This document shows positions 30,846-43,949 of a DNA stretch of 43,949 nucleotides, piece after piece. The notes beneath the pieces were generated by a model. That model did no database searches and was not told where the DNA came from. It worked only from the letters and a program-made list of their open reading frames with translations. Numbering within the stretch: the first letter of the stretch is position 1; each line of letters opens with the position of its first letter. The stretch lies in NCBI RefSeq assembly GCF_001186125.1, contig NW_014040382.1:37525-81473 (forward strand), given 5' to 3'. This stretch comes from Sphaeroforma arctica JP610. Lineage: Eukaryota; Opisthokonta; Ichthyosporea; Ichthyophonida. The position numbers and the translations under genes were made by a program.

Positions 30846-31170
30846 TGTAGCATCTAGAGACCAGATTATCAAAAAGCCAATCCAAATCCCAAAACCCAGG
30901 ATCATCAAAAATTGAGTTTTGGAGTTAAGATTGCAATATTTCTGATATTAGAGTCATCAGAAATATTAGCGGTAGGACCGGTAAGCTATACCGAGACTCC
31001 CGCGTGTGAGAGAAACACTCAAGTAAATTCTGAGTCTGGTGAAAGCACATATAAAGACTCAGTTCGGTTCTCTCAGACTAGAGACTTTTCTTAGCTGAGA
31101 TAACCGTACTTAAGAAGAGGTCTATTGTATTCCTTGGCTTGTACCTCTCAGCTACTCTCCATACTCTACA
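30846..31170 (+). repeat. Module B, copy 3 (probable 5' LTR of the Copia fossil)
   Basis: 325 bp from TGTAGCATCTAGAGACCAG to ATACTCTACA. TG...CA ends with TGTAG/CTACA inverted termini fit an LTR. A Copia-type gag begins 25 bp downstream. No matching copy is found just after the Copia coding end at 35451. Confidence 0.7.
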
Positions 31171-34100
31171 AGTCTCTTTGATCTCGCGCTATCAATATGC
31201 CTACTGTGAGCTCTAAGGATATTAAGATCACCACTATTATCGAATCGAAAGGTCGACTGGCTTCCTGGAAAAACTCAGACCATTCTACCCGTGAATTGCA
31301 AAGGAATCCCAACAATATTGACCGATCCGACTCCGTCTAGAGGCAACCGATGGACACCCAAGGAAATCGCTGAGGCATATCGGATTATCAACCGCACCTT
31401 ATCTCCACTGCTGCAGACGGAGATCAACCAATTCATTGATAAGCCTTGAGAAGCTTTTGCCGCACTGAAACGCAAGTTTGAAGCCCTGACCGAAGATGAT
31501 GTCCAGACATTAAAAGGGAAACTGAACCGCATCACGCAAGATCGGAACGAATCTTACGCCAGTCTTATCAGTCGTCTCAACACGGCATTTGTGAAAGCCG
31601 GAGGTTCGAAGTCCTAACAACAGACTATGCGCTATTATACGGCAGGCTGTAAACGACGATAATCAGACTCTTAAGATTGCGTTGAAGACACCCGCTATGA
31701 TGGTCATGTCGTATGATGAGCTCACCACGTATCTCATCGCGTTGGATCCAGACGAAAGTTACCCATTGACCATTGTGCAAGGTGCACATGCAGCTATATC
31801 GACAGGAATTTGTGCATTCTGCAACAATCGTGGTCATTCTATCGTACAATGCCGTAAGCTACAAGCGTAAATCAAATCATATGTTGCTGGTAACTCACAT
31901 AATCAGGGTCGTGACCAAGACGGTCGTAAACCTTACTATTGACGGATTGACAAGTCTGGTCCTCGTCAAGACAAGATAGATTACATATACATGTCGAAGA
32001 ATAATGACAGATCTGATTTAAATCGTAGCTACCGTACATGTGCTGAACGTTTCACCAGAAACAACCGCTATCAATACTGCCACGCAAATCACGATGATCA
32101 TGACAGACAGGACTAATGAGTAAATACAATCGACGCGACTACGATGATGGTAGATATTTTCGAGATACTCGACATTCACAAGACAGTGACAGAAAATACC
32201 GATCCCAGAGCAAAAAGGCAGACAGGACAAAGCAATGTCAGCACAAGTATCCGATGACCAGGTATCTGCTAGCAGACAGATTGCATTCTCCACAATTGAC
32301 CCTACAATAGACAACAAGGAAGTGAACGATCAGTCAGACAGAGATTCCAGAGGTGGGTACTGACTAGCTTGCGATAGTTGCGCCACCATTCTCGTACTTC
32401 CCTGTAAGTATCACAAGCATCATCTCATCCGCAACGTGCGCATTAATGACTAGTATTCGCACGAAGTAACTGATGGTACAATCATTTATCCGAAGTATGT
32501 AGCTCAGCTAGGAAACTTGGAGGACGTACTCATCGACATGGCATTCAAAACTGCACTACTAAGTATCAGTCTACTCTCAGCGCGACACTACTCATTTGAA
32601 TTCACCAACAACATAATGTACATATTGCTACCAAGCTTTGGAACCATAACAGTACATGAAAAGCACAGAATATGCTGCGTACACATCGACAACATAGCTA
32701 TGACTACAGTGGAACCATCGCTGGAGAAAGCCAACCCGATTTTTTTGGCACAACAGGCTCGCGTACCCCAGCTAAAGTCTTCGCGGACATAATAGGACCG
32801 TTCGCAACATCAATAGGATCCAATATACACTCTGTATCAATTATAGGCGACTTTTCTAGCATGGCCAAAGAGTATCCGATCCGCGATCTGAAAGCAACAA
32901 CAATTCTGGATGCTATGTTACACACATTCGATGAACGGTATATTTTAACTCATCGCCGAGTTCAGTGCATATAAATGGATCGAGGCCCACAGTTTACAGC
33001 AAACGTAACATGCTTGCGTATTTGGGATACTGCTCAAGGTACGCAGCTACGGCCACGCCACAATACCATGGCAAGGTAGAGAGACTGCAGGCTACACTGG
33101 TCCCAAGAATGCTTGCAAACTGAAGTATGCACGTCTACCGACTACTATGTGAGCTGAATCACTGATTCAAACTACCAACATATACAATGCTATACCCGCT
33201 AACGAGAAGAGCTCATCCTCATACGAAAAATTTACAGGATACGCATTTCCGATAGATATGTTCAGAACATTCGGGTGTCACATCGCATACAAGAACCGGG
33301 ATCCAGACGGCGAACTCGACGATAAAGCACGAGATGGTATTCTCCTTGCGCAACCCTTGGACACAACACCGGACTTGTATCGTATATACTCACCTCTGAC
33401 CAAGCGTATAATACAGAGCCGAGACGTCTATATTCGAAGACGAATTCTTTGTAGAACCGCTATCGCACCACCAGACACTACGAACAGCAGTACACTCCTA
33501 CAAATCGAGAATAGCGATTTCCAAACAGGCGCAAGGACAACATCGACTACGGAAGATATGCTTAGCCAACGAGCCCAGCCAACTGTGACACAAAAAGTCG
33601 AGCAACTCAAAACAACTACAAATAACTTCATCGTCAACTCAACCAGCTGAAAGCGAAGTACATACCGTTGAGTCAAAGGCTCCTGCAGCGACTACCAAAA
33701 CACAATACGATCTCGAAGCAACTATAGCTAGAAGAACGGCAGAAGGCCGTCAAGTCTCTCGAGAACTGCGAGAAGAGACGATCTCCTAGCACTACACACA
33801 CTGTTAATTCAGCAACTGCAGCAATGGAACCGAAAACATACAGGTATATATGAGATGTCAAACACAGCCGATTGGGAGGAATCAGCACGTTGGAGATGGA
33901 GAGCTTGGTGATACATCGCAAGGCATTCACTCTAGTTGACAACAAACCACAAGAGAAGTCATTTCCCCTTCCCTCGATGGGTATTCAAGGCCAAAACGGA
34001 GGAATCAGGACAAGTCACACGACCCAAATTGCGTCTGAACGTAGCAGCATTCAATGCAGAGCAGGGAGTCGATTACGTTGAAAGCTATGCCCCAGTAGTA

Positions 34101-35451
34101 GGCAAGGAAACACTCAGGATTTGTCTAGCTCTAATGGCACACTATGACATGGACATTCGACAATACGATACACCCTCGGCCTACCTCACTCAAAAACTGG
34201 ATATCTTTAGCTACATGCGAGTGCCGAAAGGATACGATCTCATCGAACAGCTACTGGACCCGTCTGAGAGACAATTATTCGAAAGGCACAAACAAGGAGA
34301 CACGAAGCTCAAGCTCGTATGTCGAGTTGACCGCTGCGTATACGGTCTACCACCTAGCGGACACTACTGGTTTAAAGCTATCCATCGGTTTGCTATACAA
34401 CACAGTTATGAACAAGCACAATCGGATGGAGCGCTGTTCATCAAACAAACGCACAGACTTGCTTCATTGTTGTACACGTAGATGACAAAATTGCAGCATG
34501 CCAGAGTAAGACTGACGGACAGAAACTAGCTGACGCAATGAAAGGCGAATCGAACACTGTTGAATTGGGCATACCGTCGTGGTTTCTCAAGTGCCAAGTG
34601 GGAATATACCCTGGAAGTACGTCTTCATCAACGACAATACCAAAGAGAAATATTGCAGGAATATGGATTGATAGACTGTAAACCAGCATGGGTGCCAATT
34701 CTAGAATCGGACTATGAAGTAGCAGACAAACACGCCATTCTCCCTAAAAAACCGGCCAGTTCAGACGTCCCAACAATCACACAATACAAGAAGCGAGTGG
34801 ATCAGCTACGTTACCTTGTAGGTCGAACACGAGTGAATATATGCCTTGCTGTTTCGATCATAAGTCGCTATCTGATAGCACCGCAGTACCACCACTTCTG
34901 AGGTGCCAAGCGCTGTATGAAGTATCTCGCTGGTACTCAAGACTTAGGACTCGAATACACGAACAAAGAACTATGTATTCCCTATCTGAGTGCAGACAGT
35001 AGCTTCGCTAGCGATGACAACGAGACGATCCACCACCGGGCGAGTGAGCATTATAGCAGGTGCACCCTTCATGTGGAGAACAAACTTGCAACGGCTAGTA
35101 ACGTCTACAGCAGAGGCATAATACGTCGCACAGTCTGATACAGCCAAAGACGCAGTATGGGCTAGGAATCTTTTCACGGAATTCGGCATTCAGCTCGTAG
35201 AACTCACCACCATAAAACATGACAACATGTCAGCAATACTGACGGGAAATAGTATCACGAAATCAAACCGTACGAAGTATGTCGATCTACGATATAATCG
35301 CATCAGAGAACTCACATCGAACAACACCATCAAGCTAAAATAAATACCATAAGAACAGCTACTCAGCGATTTCTTCACGAAGCTTCTCAGCCGAGAGAAG
35401 TTTACCGACATACGCGACCGACTAATGACTCGGATGCCAGTATCAACTTAG
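31171..35451 (+). mobile_element. Ty1/Copia-like fossil, gag to RNase H
   Basis: Order of parts: gag (about 31195-31870) with a CCHC knuckle, CAFCNNRGHSIVQC, near 31810-31852; a decayed protease region (about 32350-32640); integrase (about 32690-33440; FADIIGPFATSIG and the C-terminal SRDVYIRR); RT (about 33960-34700; RWVFKAKTEESG, GVDYVESYAPVVG, MRVPKGYD); RNase H (about 34780-35451; MKYLAGTQDLGLEYT). Integrase before RT is the Copia order. The element is broken in many places, at least ten, and no 3' LTR was found. It interrupts the second C fossil, so it is younger than that insertion. Confidence 0.9.
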
Positions 35452-36116
35452 TTCAATTTATAATGAAGGTAAGTATTCTAAGATAAGCAGGTGCCAAATG
35501 CTTTGTGTTTTTATTTCTGACTGCAAACTATACAGATATATCGTACCTTGTAAAAAGAGTGTGTACAAACCGTGTGTATTATATGTAAAAAAGAAATTAT
35601 AAATAATGTACACACAATATATAGCCTTTTACTATAAAATTGAGGGCGAGTGAGAGCCTACAGGTCTCAGGCCAGATTTTACAGCAAGAAACCCTCTTTG
35701 ATTTATGGAAGTCAACAGAGATAGCTCACTCCCGAGAGCTAATCAAGTTGCTTAAACTAATCTCGAGAATTGAGTCAATACTCATAAGGTTTTTCAACGA
35801 ACTCCCGAGAGTGGATTAAGTCTGCCAACCGCGACATTCTATTAATAGCTGTTGTTCTATACGAGTCGCAATCTATGCAGAAAGACGTCATGTGATCAGC
35901 GTGAGATTTTGTTGCAGAGAAGTTGAAATAAAATAGCATCGAAGTGTTAAAGTGTTCTGCATAAAAGTTCTCATACTGACCATATGAGCATTTGCCCTGG
36001 CCAGCCTAAGCGGCTGAACACAAGCACAAACACCTAGAGCATAAAACCAAAGGTGAGGTCAGGAATAAATACATACACTTGTACTTTTTAAAGTCTACTG
36101 CATTGCACTCTAACAT
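35452..36116. other. Unassigned sequence between Copia end and family A fragment
   Basis: No coding signal. CTCCCGAGAG occurs twice (about 35729 and 35803) in similar surroundings (GAGAGCTAATCAAG, GAGAGTGGATTAAG). It could be the 3' untranslated part of the Copia fossil or older host sequence; it does not match module B. Confidence 0.5.
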
Positions 36117-37377
36117 CAACATACACTTGCACCCCTTTGATGTCTATGAGCAGGTTTGCCATGACTCTCTGGAACTATGCTGTGAGAAAATGTAGTCCAA
36201 ACGAAGCTGACTTGAATAAGTACTGCGCTCCTCTCCACGAGAATGTGAAGAAGTGTTGGCTTGCTTCGTCTACTAGGTAGTGGTGGAACCTTCCTGTGTG
36301 ATCTAACATTGAAAATAACTGTACTCATTGTAGGTTGTATAGTCCTTCCTTTAATTTCGGAAACACAGACTTATCTTGTTCGTACCGGTAATTGATCTCT
36401 CGTAAGTTTAGACAAGCTCCTACTTTCTTGACGAGACCTGGTTGGTCATCTTCACCTGTTGATCACAACGGTATATTCACTGTTGCTGGTGTAGTTCGTT
36501 TGTATATGTGCCCATCTGTAAGCCACTTCCCTAAATTTTCGTCTGTTTCCGGAATATACTTGCGAGGTACAAAATTGACTTTAGCGTGCCTCATTTGTCT
36601 GACATTAATTTCATTTGCAGGTACTGTGACTGCGGAGCCTGGTAGGTTGCAATGTACGTCAGGAGTTAGGTTCGCATTTGTGTCTAAGAGGTCTGCCAGT
36701 GACTCTCCGAAACCTTCTATTCCTATTTTGCATCTGTTGGTACAAGTGGATTGATTAATCCTGCTATGTATATGCCTATGTATGATAGAATGTCCATACT
36801 GAGAAGTATTGGTGCCTTCTCATCTGGGAGGTCCAACACTTCAAAAATTGGGAGGTATTCCTTCCTCCGCAATTAATGTCCCATACTTGGGTTGACCCTG
36901 TGCGTTGTATTCTTGCATCTGTTTGTGCTAATTGTATAGAACCCGGTTGCGCTCTAACCGAGAAATAAAGATCAGTTACAACACTCTTGTCCATACATGA
37001 GCGTTGTGCGCCCCAGTCTACTAATGCATTGTATGTATTGCCATTAATTTGTATGTCAATATGTATTCGTTGGTCTCGTGGTACGGGGAGTGAGGATAAA
37101 GGTTGGGAATTTATATCATTTGCATATGTTAACAACGCTTCTTCATGTCGCTTCTGACGCTCTCTTAGCAACCGATCTCCTTGCACTTTGGCTGCCGTTC
37201 TTATGCTTGCTTCAGTAGGAGAGTGAAACACCAATGCGCTCAGTGCACACCTCGATGTCGTTCAGTGTCTTGTTCTGCATGTCACTGAGAAACTTCTCTA
37301 ACAGATAGTCTACTGGGTGATGTCCGAGTCTGTCAATAATGGGTCTGTTGAATTGTTCAGGATCCTTGGAGTGCTTG
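36117..37377 (-). mobile_element. Gypsy family A fossil fragment (gag end, protease, RT part)
   Basis: On the minus strand: the end of gag, a protease with RIHIDIQINGNTYNALVD and the TDARIQRTGSTQVWDI block (37234-36776), and RT fingers and palm up to about 36125 (GACLNLREINYRYEQDKS; FVWTTFSHS-region frames; the SHGKPA block). It aligns with the plus copy at 40600-42390. Both ends are cut: on the right by the plus-strand family A copy beginning at 37378, on the left at about 36117. Broken. Confidence 0.85.
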
Positions 37378-37701
37378 TGTAGCATCTAGGGACCAGATTA
37401 TCAAAAAGCCAATCCAAAACCCAAAACCCAGGATCATTAAATATTGAGTTTTGGAATTAAGATTGCAATGTTTCTGATATTAGAGTTATCAGAAATATTA
37501 GCGGTAGAACAGATCAGCTATACCGGGACTCCGCGTGTGAAAGAAACACTCAAGTTAATCCCGAGTCTAGTGAAAACACACAAAAAGACCCAGTTCAGTT
37601 CTCTCAGACCAGGGACTTTTCCTAGCTGAGACAACCGTACTTGAGCAGAGGTCTATTGTACCCCTTAGCCGGTATCGTTCAGCTACTCTCTATACTCTAT
37701 A
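37378..37701 (+). repeat. Module B, copy 4
   Basis: About 324 bp, from TGTAGCATCTAGGGACCAG to ACTCTATA; its outer edge lies exactly against family A gag sequence in the other orientation. Confidence 0.85.
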
Positions 37702-39893
37702 TTTTTTACAATATCCTTACTAAAAGTCAAGTAGCTTACACTCAACAAACACACAGAAGAGAAACGAGGGACTGCTAGTATATATTAGAAGTCTCGAAGA
37801 ACTTTCTTTATAAGAAGAAGACGAGACGAGGCCCCAACAGAGGAACAAAGTCGCTCTAACCACCACGGAAGGGAATAAATAGAAGGAGGTTAGAAGTGGA
37901 AAGGCAGCAGGAGAACAGTTGAAGAGGTGAAGAAAACTTTGTTCTCTGTCCACCAAGAAAAACAAGCAGGTAATTATATCGTGTTCCTGTGCAGGGTCCA
38001 AAAGGATCGAGGTAAAAGTATTGTGTACAGTGTGAGACTCTTAAAAACAAGTATTCAGGAATAGAGAGAAGGACAGAAAGTATCAAGGTCAAGGTGGGAC
38101 GAAAAGGTGTGAGCGAGTTAAAAAAAATAAGCTGTCACATTGATAAAATCATCAATGTTGGGGTTTCTCGAACAAGAAAAACACACTGACGTCAACACTT
38201 AGAAAAGACATTGCCCCTCAACCATAGACTCTATACAAAAGAACAATAGACTCTCTATACAAAAGAGACATACATCAGCACACAAAATAACATGGTCACA
38301 GTGGTACAGAGTAAACAAACATGCGAACATCGAATGCACAAAGGCGTTTAGGCAAGTAATGTCATGAAAGCTTAACATTGTCAAATACAAAGAACCTCAT
38401 TATCATAGACTAACAAATAAGAAGGCCGCAGTCTCAATCGCTCATAGAAGCACAGTCCGAACAATTAGATCAAGGGCATCAGCTTTAAATTGAGATCGAA
38501 AAGGAGACAAGACACACATGCAACAGCAAGAGTGAACTTTATTTAGTCAAGTATCCTAACTTTAGATTAAGAGATCTTACACAACATAAAGAAGGATTTA
38601 ACCCACCTGATTCACATGTAACACACACAAACATCTGATGAAGATCAGAAATCGTGTACCAGCAAAATATGCACACAATCAAGACACAATCTGGCACATA
38701 TCGCTTGCACACAACATAGTATCGCCACACAACAGTGGTATATCCAGAGTAACGAACTGAACCCAGTTTGATCAGGTATCAACCATACTAAAGAAAAGGA
38801 TCACAACGAGATTGAGGACAGAACTCGAAGGCACATATCTAAGAAACAGACATCAGCTATAGAGATAATATGGACGCATCATAACATATAATATAAACAC
38901 ATAATCGCAACATATGATCAATCAGATCAAGCAATCAAGCAAACAACAAACGTCCACTCTGAAGAGATTGAGATCGCACTTTAAGATCAAAGATCAAATA
39001 GTAAGCAATCCAGCAGCTATACAAATACTACCAATGCACGGAGAAATCACACGATCAATCAAGCCAGCATCCACAAGATTGACTAAACATAAAACAGATC
39101 AAGTGAACGCACATAAATAAGTGAATAAAGCGAATATCGATTGAGATGCACATGGCCATCACAGACAAATAAGTGAATGGGAACCTAGCAAAAGTACTTG
39201 AGTAGTACTGACTATTAGCGCACAAAACGATTACAGGCAAGCAGGTTAATACATACCAGTATACAACAATCACCAGACAATTAGTCTGGGTGGTAACAAG
39301 AAGGGTGAGTAACACTGCGCACTTATCTCATCACACATTGAACCTGACATCGGAGGTGAGACCTGCACACAAAATCACACACAAGTGCCAAGGGAATCAT
39401 AGGTGGGAAGCATTCATGTATATAATACATAGAACACGCCAAGTGACACCACACACACAACAGTTCGGTACACACACAACGTACAAGGTACAGTAACTAG
39501 GACCGAACATCAAGGGGTGACGTCAGTAGGACCGAACATCAAGGGGTGCCGTCACTAGAACAGAACATCTCAATGAGATATCACGTGAGAAAATAATTTC
39601 TCACATGACGAAATAATCACAAGTAAGTCCACGCGTGACGAAATAAGCTTGACTAACAAACACCGTTTAACCCCTCATAAACACAGGGAACAAAGCAAAA
39701 AGCTACCGTACCATACATAACGGTAAACACTTCCCGGGGAAGTGCAGCGAAGCAACAACACTATAATAGTAAGTAAAAAAACTTCGAAAATTATTTATTT
39801 CATACGAATTAATACTAAAGACAAGGGGGTGAAGCGCGCATCGCACAAAATATGGCAACAGTCTTTATTAATAACCTGCAATACCCACACACA
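37378..39893 (+). repeat. 5' LTR of plus-strand family A fossil
   Basis: Begins with module B copy 4 (37378-37701), then TTTTTTACAATATCCTTAC, a leader to about 38155, TGTTGGGG at 38156, and LTR body to near 39893. 39560-39880 matches 21350-21680 in reverse complement. About 2.5 kb; the right edge is approximate. It is inserted into gag sequence of a minus-strand family A copy. Confidence 0.65.
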
Positions 39894-42800
39894 ATCACAG
39901 ATATCTCAAGATGCCAACGGCAACCAGAGCAAGCGTGTATGGTGGTGAAGAAGGGAGTGTGGGCACGGATAGTGCAAGTGCCAACCCAATGGGGGGGGGG
40001 GGGGGGGACAAGCCCAGGCAGTGGCTCCGGCCAGCCTACACCGGCTGGGGTACCCATACTAATTTCAGCTATGCGTCAAGAAATAAACAAAAGAATTTGC
40101 CAAGGCAACATTTCCTGGTTAGTAGGTTTGTTTCCAAATAGGAACAACCAACAGCAGTGCCTATACCGACTCTACACATGATGAGAGTAGGCATTCATGA
40201 CCAACAGCCAGAACGACGTATGCCACTCGTGAATGCGGAGCTCAGACGAAGATATGATTTAGCTATCAATGATTGTGGAGACGAAGATGAGGATGAATCC
40301 ATTCAAATAAGTCAATACATTAATGAGTTAGAGCTCATGCGTTCACGCTTAGGCGACCAGACAAACGAACCACCTCTCGCAAAACTACTAAGACATCATA
40401 ATTTCCTAAACTCCCTGAAGATAGTGACTTTAGAATGGAAAATTGCGAAGACATCATAGAGTTCACTACGCGGCGATGTAGTGACCTATTCCTAACAAAG
40501 TCCATGCCACTGTGTCAGTACTCCGCACTAGTAAGAAACCCATTAGATTCCACTGATGTAGCGGAGAAGACCAAGTCAGTACTCAATAACTTGAGAGATT
40601 CTGAGACGCATACAACCAAGCACTTCAAGGAACCTAAGCAATTCAATAGAATCATTATTGGCAGACTCAGGCCTCACCCAGTAGACTATCTGTTATAGAA
40701 GCTTCTCAATGACATGCAGAACAAGAAGCTGAACGTCGAAGTGCGCACAGAGCGTGCACATAAGACTATGGCGATGTTAGAGGAGCGGTACCGCAACTCA
40801 AACAAGGAACCCATACACTTCCAACTCCTTAAAGTACAAAGATACCAAGCACTTATGTACTACGGACAACAAGCACAGGTGGATGCTCTCATCAAGGCAG
40901 ACAAGCAACCTGATGGAAGTGAGGGGCACTTATCAGATATAGAACACACTAAGTTTCATACTATGACTGAGGCAAGCATAAGAGCGGAGTCCAAGGTGCA
41001 AAGAGACCGAATGCCAAGGGAACAGTTGCGAGTGCAGAACAAGCGTCAAAACACGCAGACAACCAACCACGCTGAGAGTAGTACACTACCGCTACTAACA
41101 AAAGGCATAAACCAGATAACGGTGCACCCAATCAAACCAAACCAATAGGACAAGCCCAAGAGAAGAAAGGGGAACGCGAGGAGCGCGCATGTCCTTATTG
41201 TAAGGTGATGCCAGCCCCACATCGCTTCAGTCAATGTCCCATGAAGGCGTCGAATCAGACCACGCAGGCTGAGGAGCGTGTTTGAAATGATGTGCAAGTA
41301 GCACGACTGTTCATTACCTCCGGTAAAGTAAAAGACATCACAGATGGTGATGAGCACTGAGATAACTAGTGGGCGGAAGCGAACATGATTGATCTGGCTG
41401 ACAGTCTAAATGTAAATGCAGATGAAGTGACGTTGTTAATAAATTTAAATGATATAAATTACCAACCTTTGGACCAACGAATACACATTGACATACAAAT
41501 TAATGGCAATACATACAATACACTAGTAGACTCGGGTGCACAACGCTTATGTATGGATAGGATTGTAGTAACTAATCTTTATTTCTCGGTTAGAGCGCGA
41601 CCGGGTTCTATACAATTAGCACAAACAGATGCAAGAATACAACGCACAGGGTCAACCCAAGTATGGGACATTAATTGCGGAGGAAGAAAAACCTCTCAAT
41701 GTTTTGAAGTGTTGGACCTTTAGACAAGTAGGCACCCATACTTCTCAGTATTGACATTCTACCATACATCGGCATATACATAGCAGGATTAATCAATCCA
41801 ATTGTACCAACAGATGCAAAATGGGAATAGAAGGTTTCGGAGAGTCACTGGCAGACCTCTTAGACACAAATGCGAACCTACCTCCTGACGTACATTGCAA
41901 TCTACCAGGCTGCACAGCCACAGTGCCTGCAAACGAAATTAATGTCAAACGAATGAGGCACGCTAAAGTCAATTTTGTACCTAACAATTATATTCCGCAA
42001 ATGAACGAAAATGTACAAAAGTGGCATACAGATGGGCACATATACAAACGAACCACACCAACAGCAGTGAATCTACCGTTGTTATCAACAAGTGAACATG
42101 TCCAAACCCAATAGTTTTTGCTACCAAAATTAAAGGAAGGACTATACAACCTACAATGAGTACAGTTATTTTCAATGTTAGATCACACAGGAAGGTTCCA
42201 CCACTACCTAGTAGACGAAGCAAGCCAACACTTCTTCACATTCTCGTGGATAGGAGCGCAATACTCATCCAAGTCAGCGCCGTTTGGACTACACTCACTC
42301 ACAGCGCAGTTCCAGAGAGTCATGGCAGTTCCAGAGAGTCATGGCAAACCTGCCCATATACATCAAAGGTATGCAAGTGTATGTAGATGACAATCATTGC
42401 GAGTCTTACAGAATAATAACACCGCAAGACAGTTCGCGAAGTAATCAAGCGACTGAATGGAGCAAACTTCGGACTTAATCACAACAAGTGTGCATTCGCG
42501 GTCAAAGTGGTCAACATTCTAGGGGTGAAAGTCGCCACCTAGGGACTCAAAGCGGATCCTGAGAAACAAAAAAGGTTGATGGACTGGTCACTACACAGAA
42601 CAAAAAGAGATCTGCACAAAGCGGCGGGACTCGCAAACTATATGCGTGACCATGTCACCAACTTTTCCCACACAACGAAACACTTCCGGAAATAATGCAG
42701 GGAAAATGAACCAGAACATATCCATGTTATGGACTCCGGAACTCAAAACGAAGTGTAAGAACTCAAAAACCCCATCGCATGTTCGGCGACACTAGCATAC

Positions 42801-43949
42801 CCTGTTGATGGGGTACCATTTCAAATAGTGAACGATGCTAGTGACTATGGCAAAGAAGTATGTTTTATTTCAAGTCATCGATGGGGTTGGGAGACACATT
42901 CTCTACTTCTCAAAAGGCTTGAATCCAGTACAACAACGTTATGGCATAAAAACTAAGGAGCTACTAGCACTAAGGAGCCACTAGCACTAAGAAGCTACTA
43001 GCACCAAGGAGCTACTAGCACTGGTATACAGCCTGGAACATTTATCCGAATACATCAAAGGAAGGGACATAATACTGTGGACAGATCATAAAGCACTCAC
43101 GCAAAAGAACAGTCAACAGACTTTACACCCAATGCTAACCAAATGGATAGCAAAAATATTCCATCACCATTTCTCCATCATATACGTCCCAGGCAAAGAC
43201 GACCATAGGGTAGATGTGGTGTCGCGTCTACACGAAGACACGTTTAATACTAAAACGTCCGAGGTATTACAAGACGCGAACAAAACAACACATAACAGCC
43301 AAGAGTACACAACATTGGAAACTAACATGCCCATAAGCACATCAGTTATAGACTGGATATTACACTCCAGATTATACAAAGAAGCTGAAAGACGGTGTGG
43401 GAAATTCACAGTAGATCTGATTGCGTCGGCACACAATGCACGCCCAACCCAACCAGGAAGCGAAGGCATGGGCGAACCCGTCATGGGAACTCATACCTGA
43501 TGTCCTTGACAAAGTCAACGAAGAGGCAACCAGCATCACGATATGTGTACCATATTACCCCAGTGCAACGTGGTTTCCAACATTCTTGACTTTACTAGAA
43601 GAAGATATGATGCTAGTGGAAAACACAAACAAAAATTTTCTCGAAGCAGACAAGAAAGCATGTGGGAAGACCCCGTGGGGCGTCCCATTAGTAGCAAAGA
43701 TATGAGTGAAGGCTCTATACTTCAGCTCAAAGCGGGAACAACCTGCCATACATGTTGCAGCATCATATCCAGTTCTATCTGGAGATGCACCACAGGCAAC
43801 AAAATACGAGACACGCGTCAACATCATCGAGCAATACCACAACTTGGGACATTACACTCCCGAGAAAACGGTAACCAAGTTTGTAGTAAAAGTCCGCGGG
43901 TAAACTCTTATTGAAGGATACGCCTTGCTTGAATCTCGGCCCGAGTTGG
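39894..43949 (+). mobile_element. Gypsy family A fossil, internal region (runs off the window)
   Basis: Order: gag (about 39912-41260) with a zinc knuckle CPYCKVMPAPHRFSQC near 41189-41236; protease (about 41400-41723; LVDSGAQR); RT (about 41820-42720; PFGLHSLTAQFQRVM and MQVYVDD near 42370-42393); RNase H (about 42780-43250; QIVNDASDYG, ILWTDHKALT, FHHHFSIIYVPGKD); a connection module (VDLIASAHNARPTQPG near 43415, WANPSWELIPDV near 43470); and the start of the integrase zinc region near 43840. The sequence ends before the integrase core. Broken in roughly ten places. A run of 17 G (39991-40007) lies in the gag region. The 3' LTR, if any, lies outside. Confidence 0.9.

Noticed and set aside
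39991-40007. G17 run as a G-quadruplex switch
   Set aside because: A lone homopolymer in a decayed gag region, prone to sequencing and replication error; no further G-runs nearby support a regulated structure.

Overview
This is a transposon-rich, AT-rich eukaryotic window with no clear intact host gene. Signs of a eukaryote are LINE and LTR retrotransposon proteins of several clades, GT-AG-like splice signals, an AATAAA signal, microsatellites and minisatellites, and a 20-N assembly gap at 12507-12526. The species cannot be fixed from the sequence; a protist or early-branching opisthokont with a repeat-rich genome would fit. I found no tRNA, rRNA, CRISPR or bacterial operon structure.

Layout. 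1-430: diverged dispersed repeat (R1), seen again at 17570-17930. 430-4965: a nearly full LINE on the minus strand (endonuclease, reverse transcriptase, C-terminal region) joined head to head to a second 3' piece of the same LINE, giving a foldback with arms of about 0.75 kb. 5050-5222: a 21-22 bp tandem array and a 20-bp perfect palindrome. 5340-6040: an ORF1-like, coiled-coil-coding element carrying the same 3' tail as the LINE but no reverse transcriptase. 7336-8390: small overlapping ORFs with splice and poly(A) signals, the best place for a host gene fragment. 8467-9432: three unrelated tandem repeats. 9540-13517: AT-rich, gene-free, with a long (AT)n tract beside the gap.

13518-17110: Ty3/Gypsy-like fossil C (duplicated LTR, primer-binding site, gag, protease; no pol seen). 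18106-21338: minus-strand Gypsy fossil material with RNase H and two integrase blocks in tandem, the second with a chromodomain-like tail. 21339-26624: two very long LTR copies of family A, one abutting the other. 26906-27685: an unidentified 142-codon minus ORF with an upstream array of palindromic 37-bp repeats. 27939-30845: a second C fossil, with a 5'-truncated LINE inserted in its LTR. 30846-35451: a Ty1/Copia-like fossil lying inside that second C copy. 36117-37377: a minus-strand piece of family A, cut by a plus-strand family A copy that runs from 37378 past the window end (long LTR, gag, protease, reverse transcriptase, RNase H, start of integrase).

The nesting gives a relative order: C before LINE copy 3 and before Copia; A (minus) before A (plus). 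All LTR elements here are broken and are treated as fossils. Coordinates of repeat edges are by eye and usually good to about 10-30 bases.
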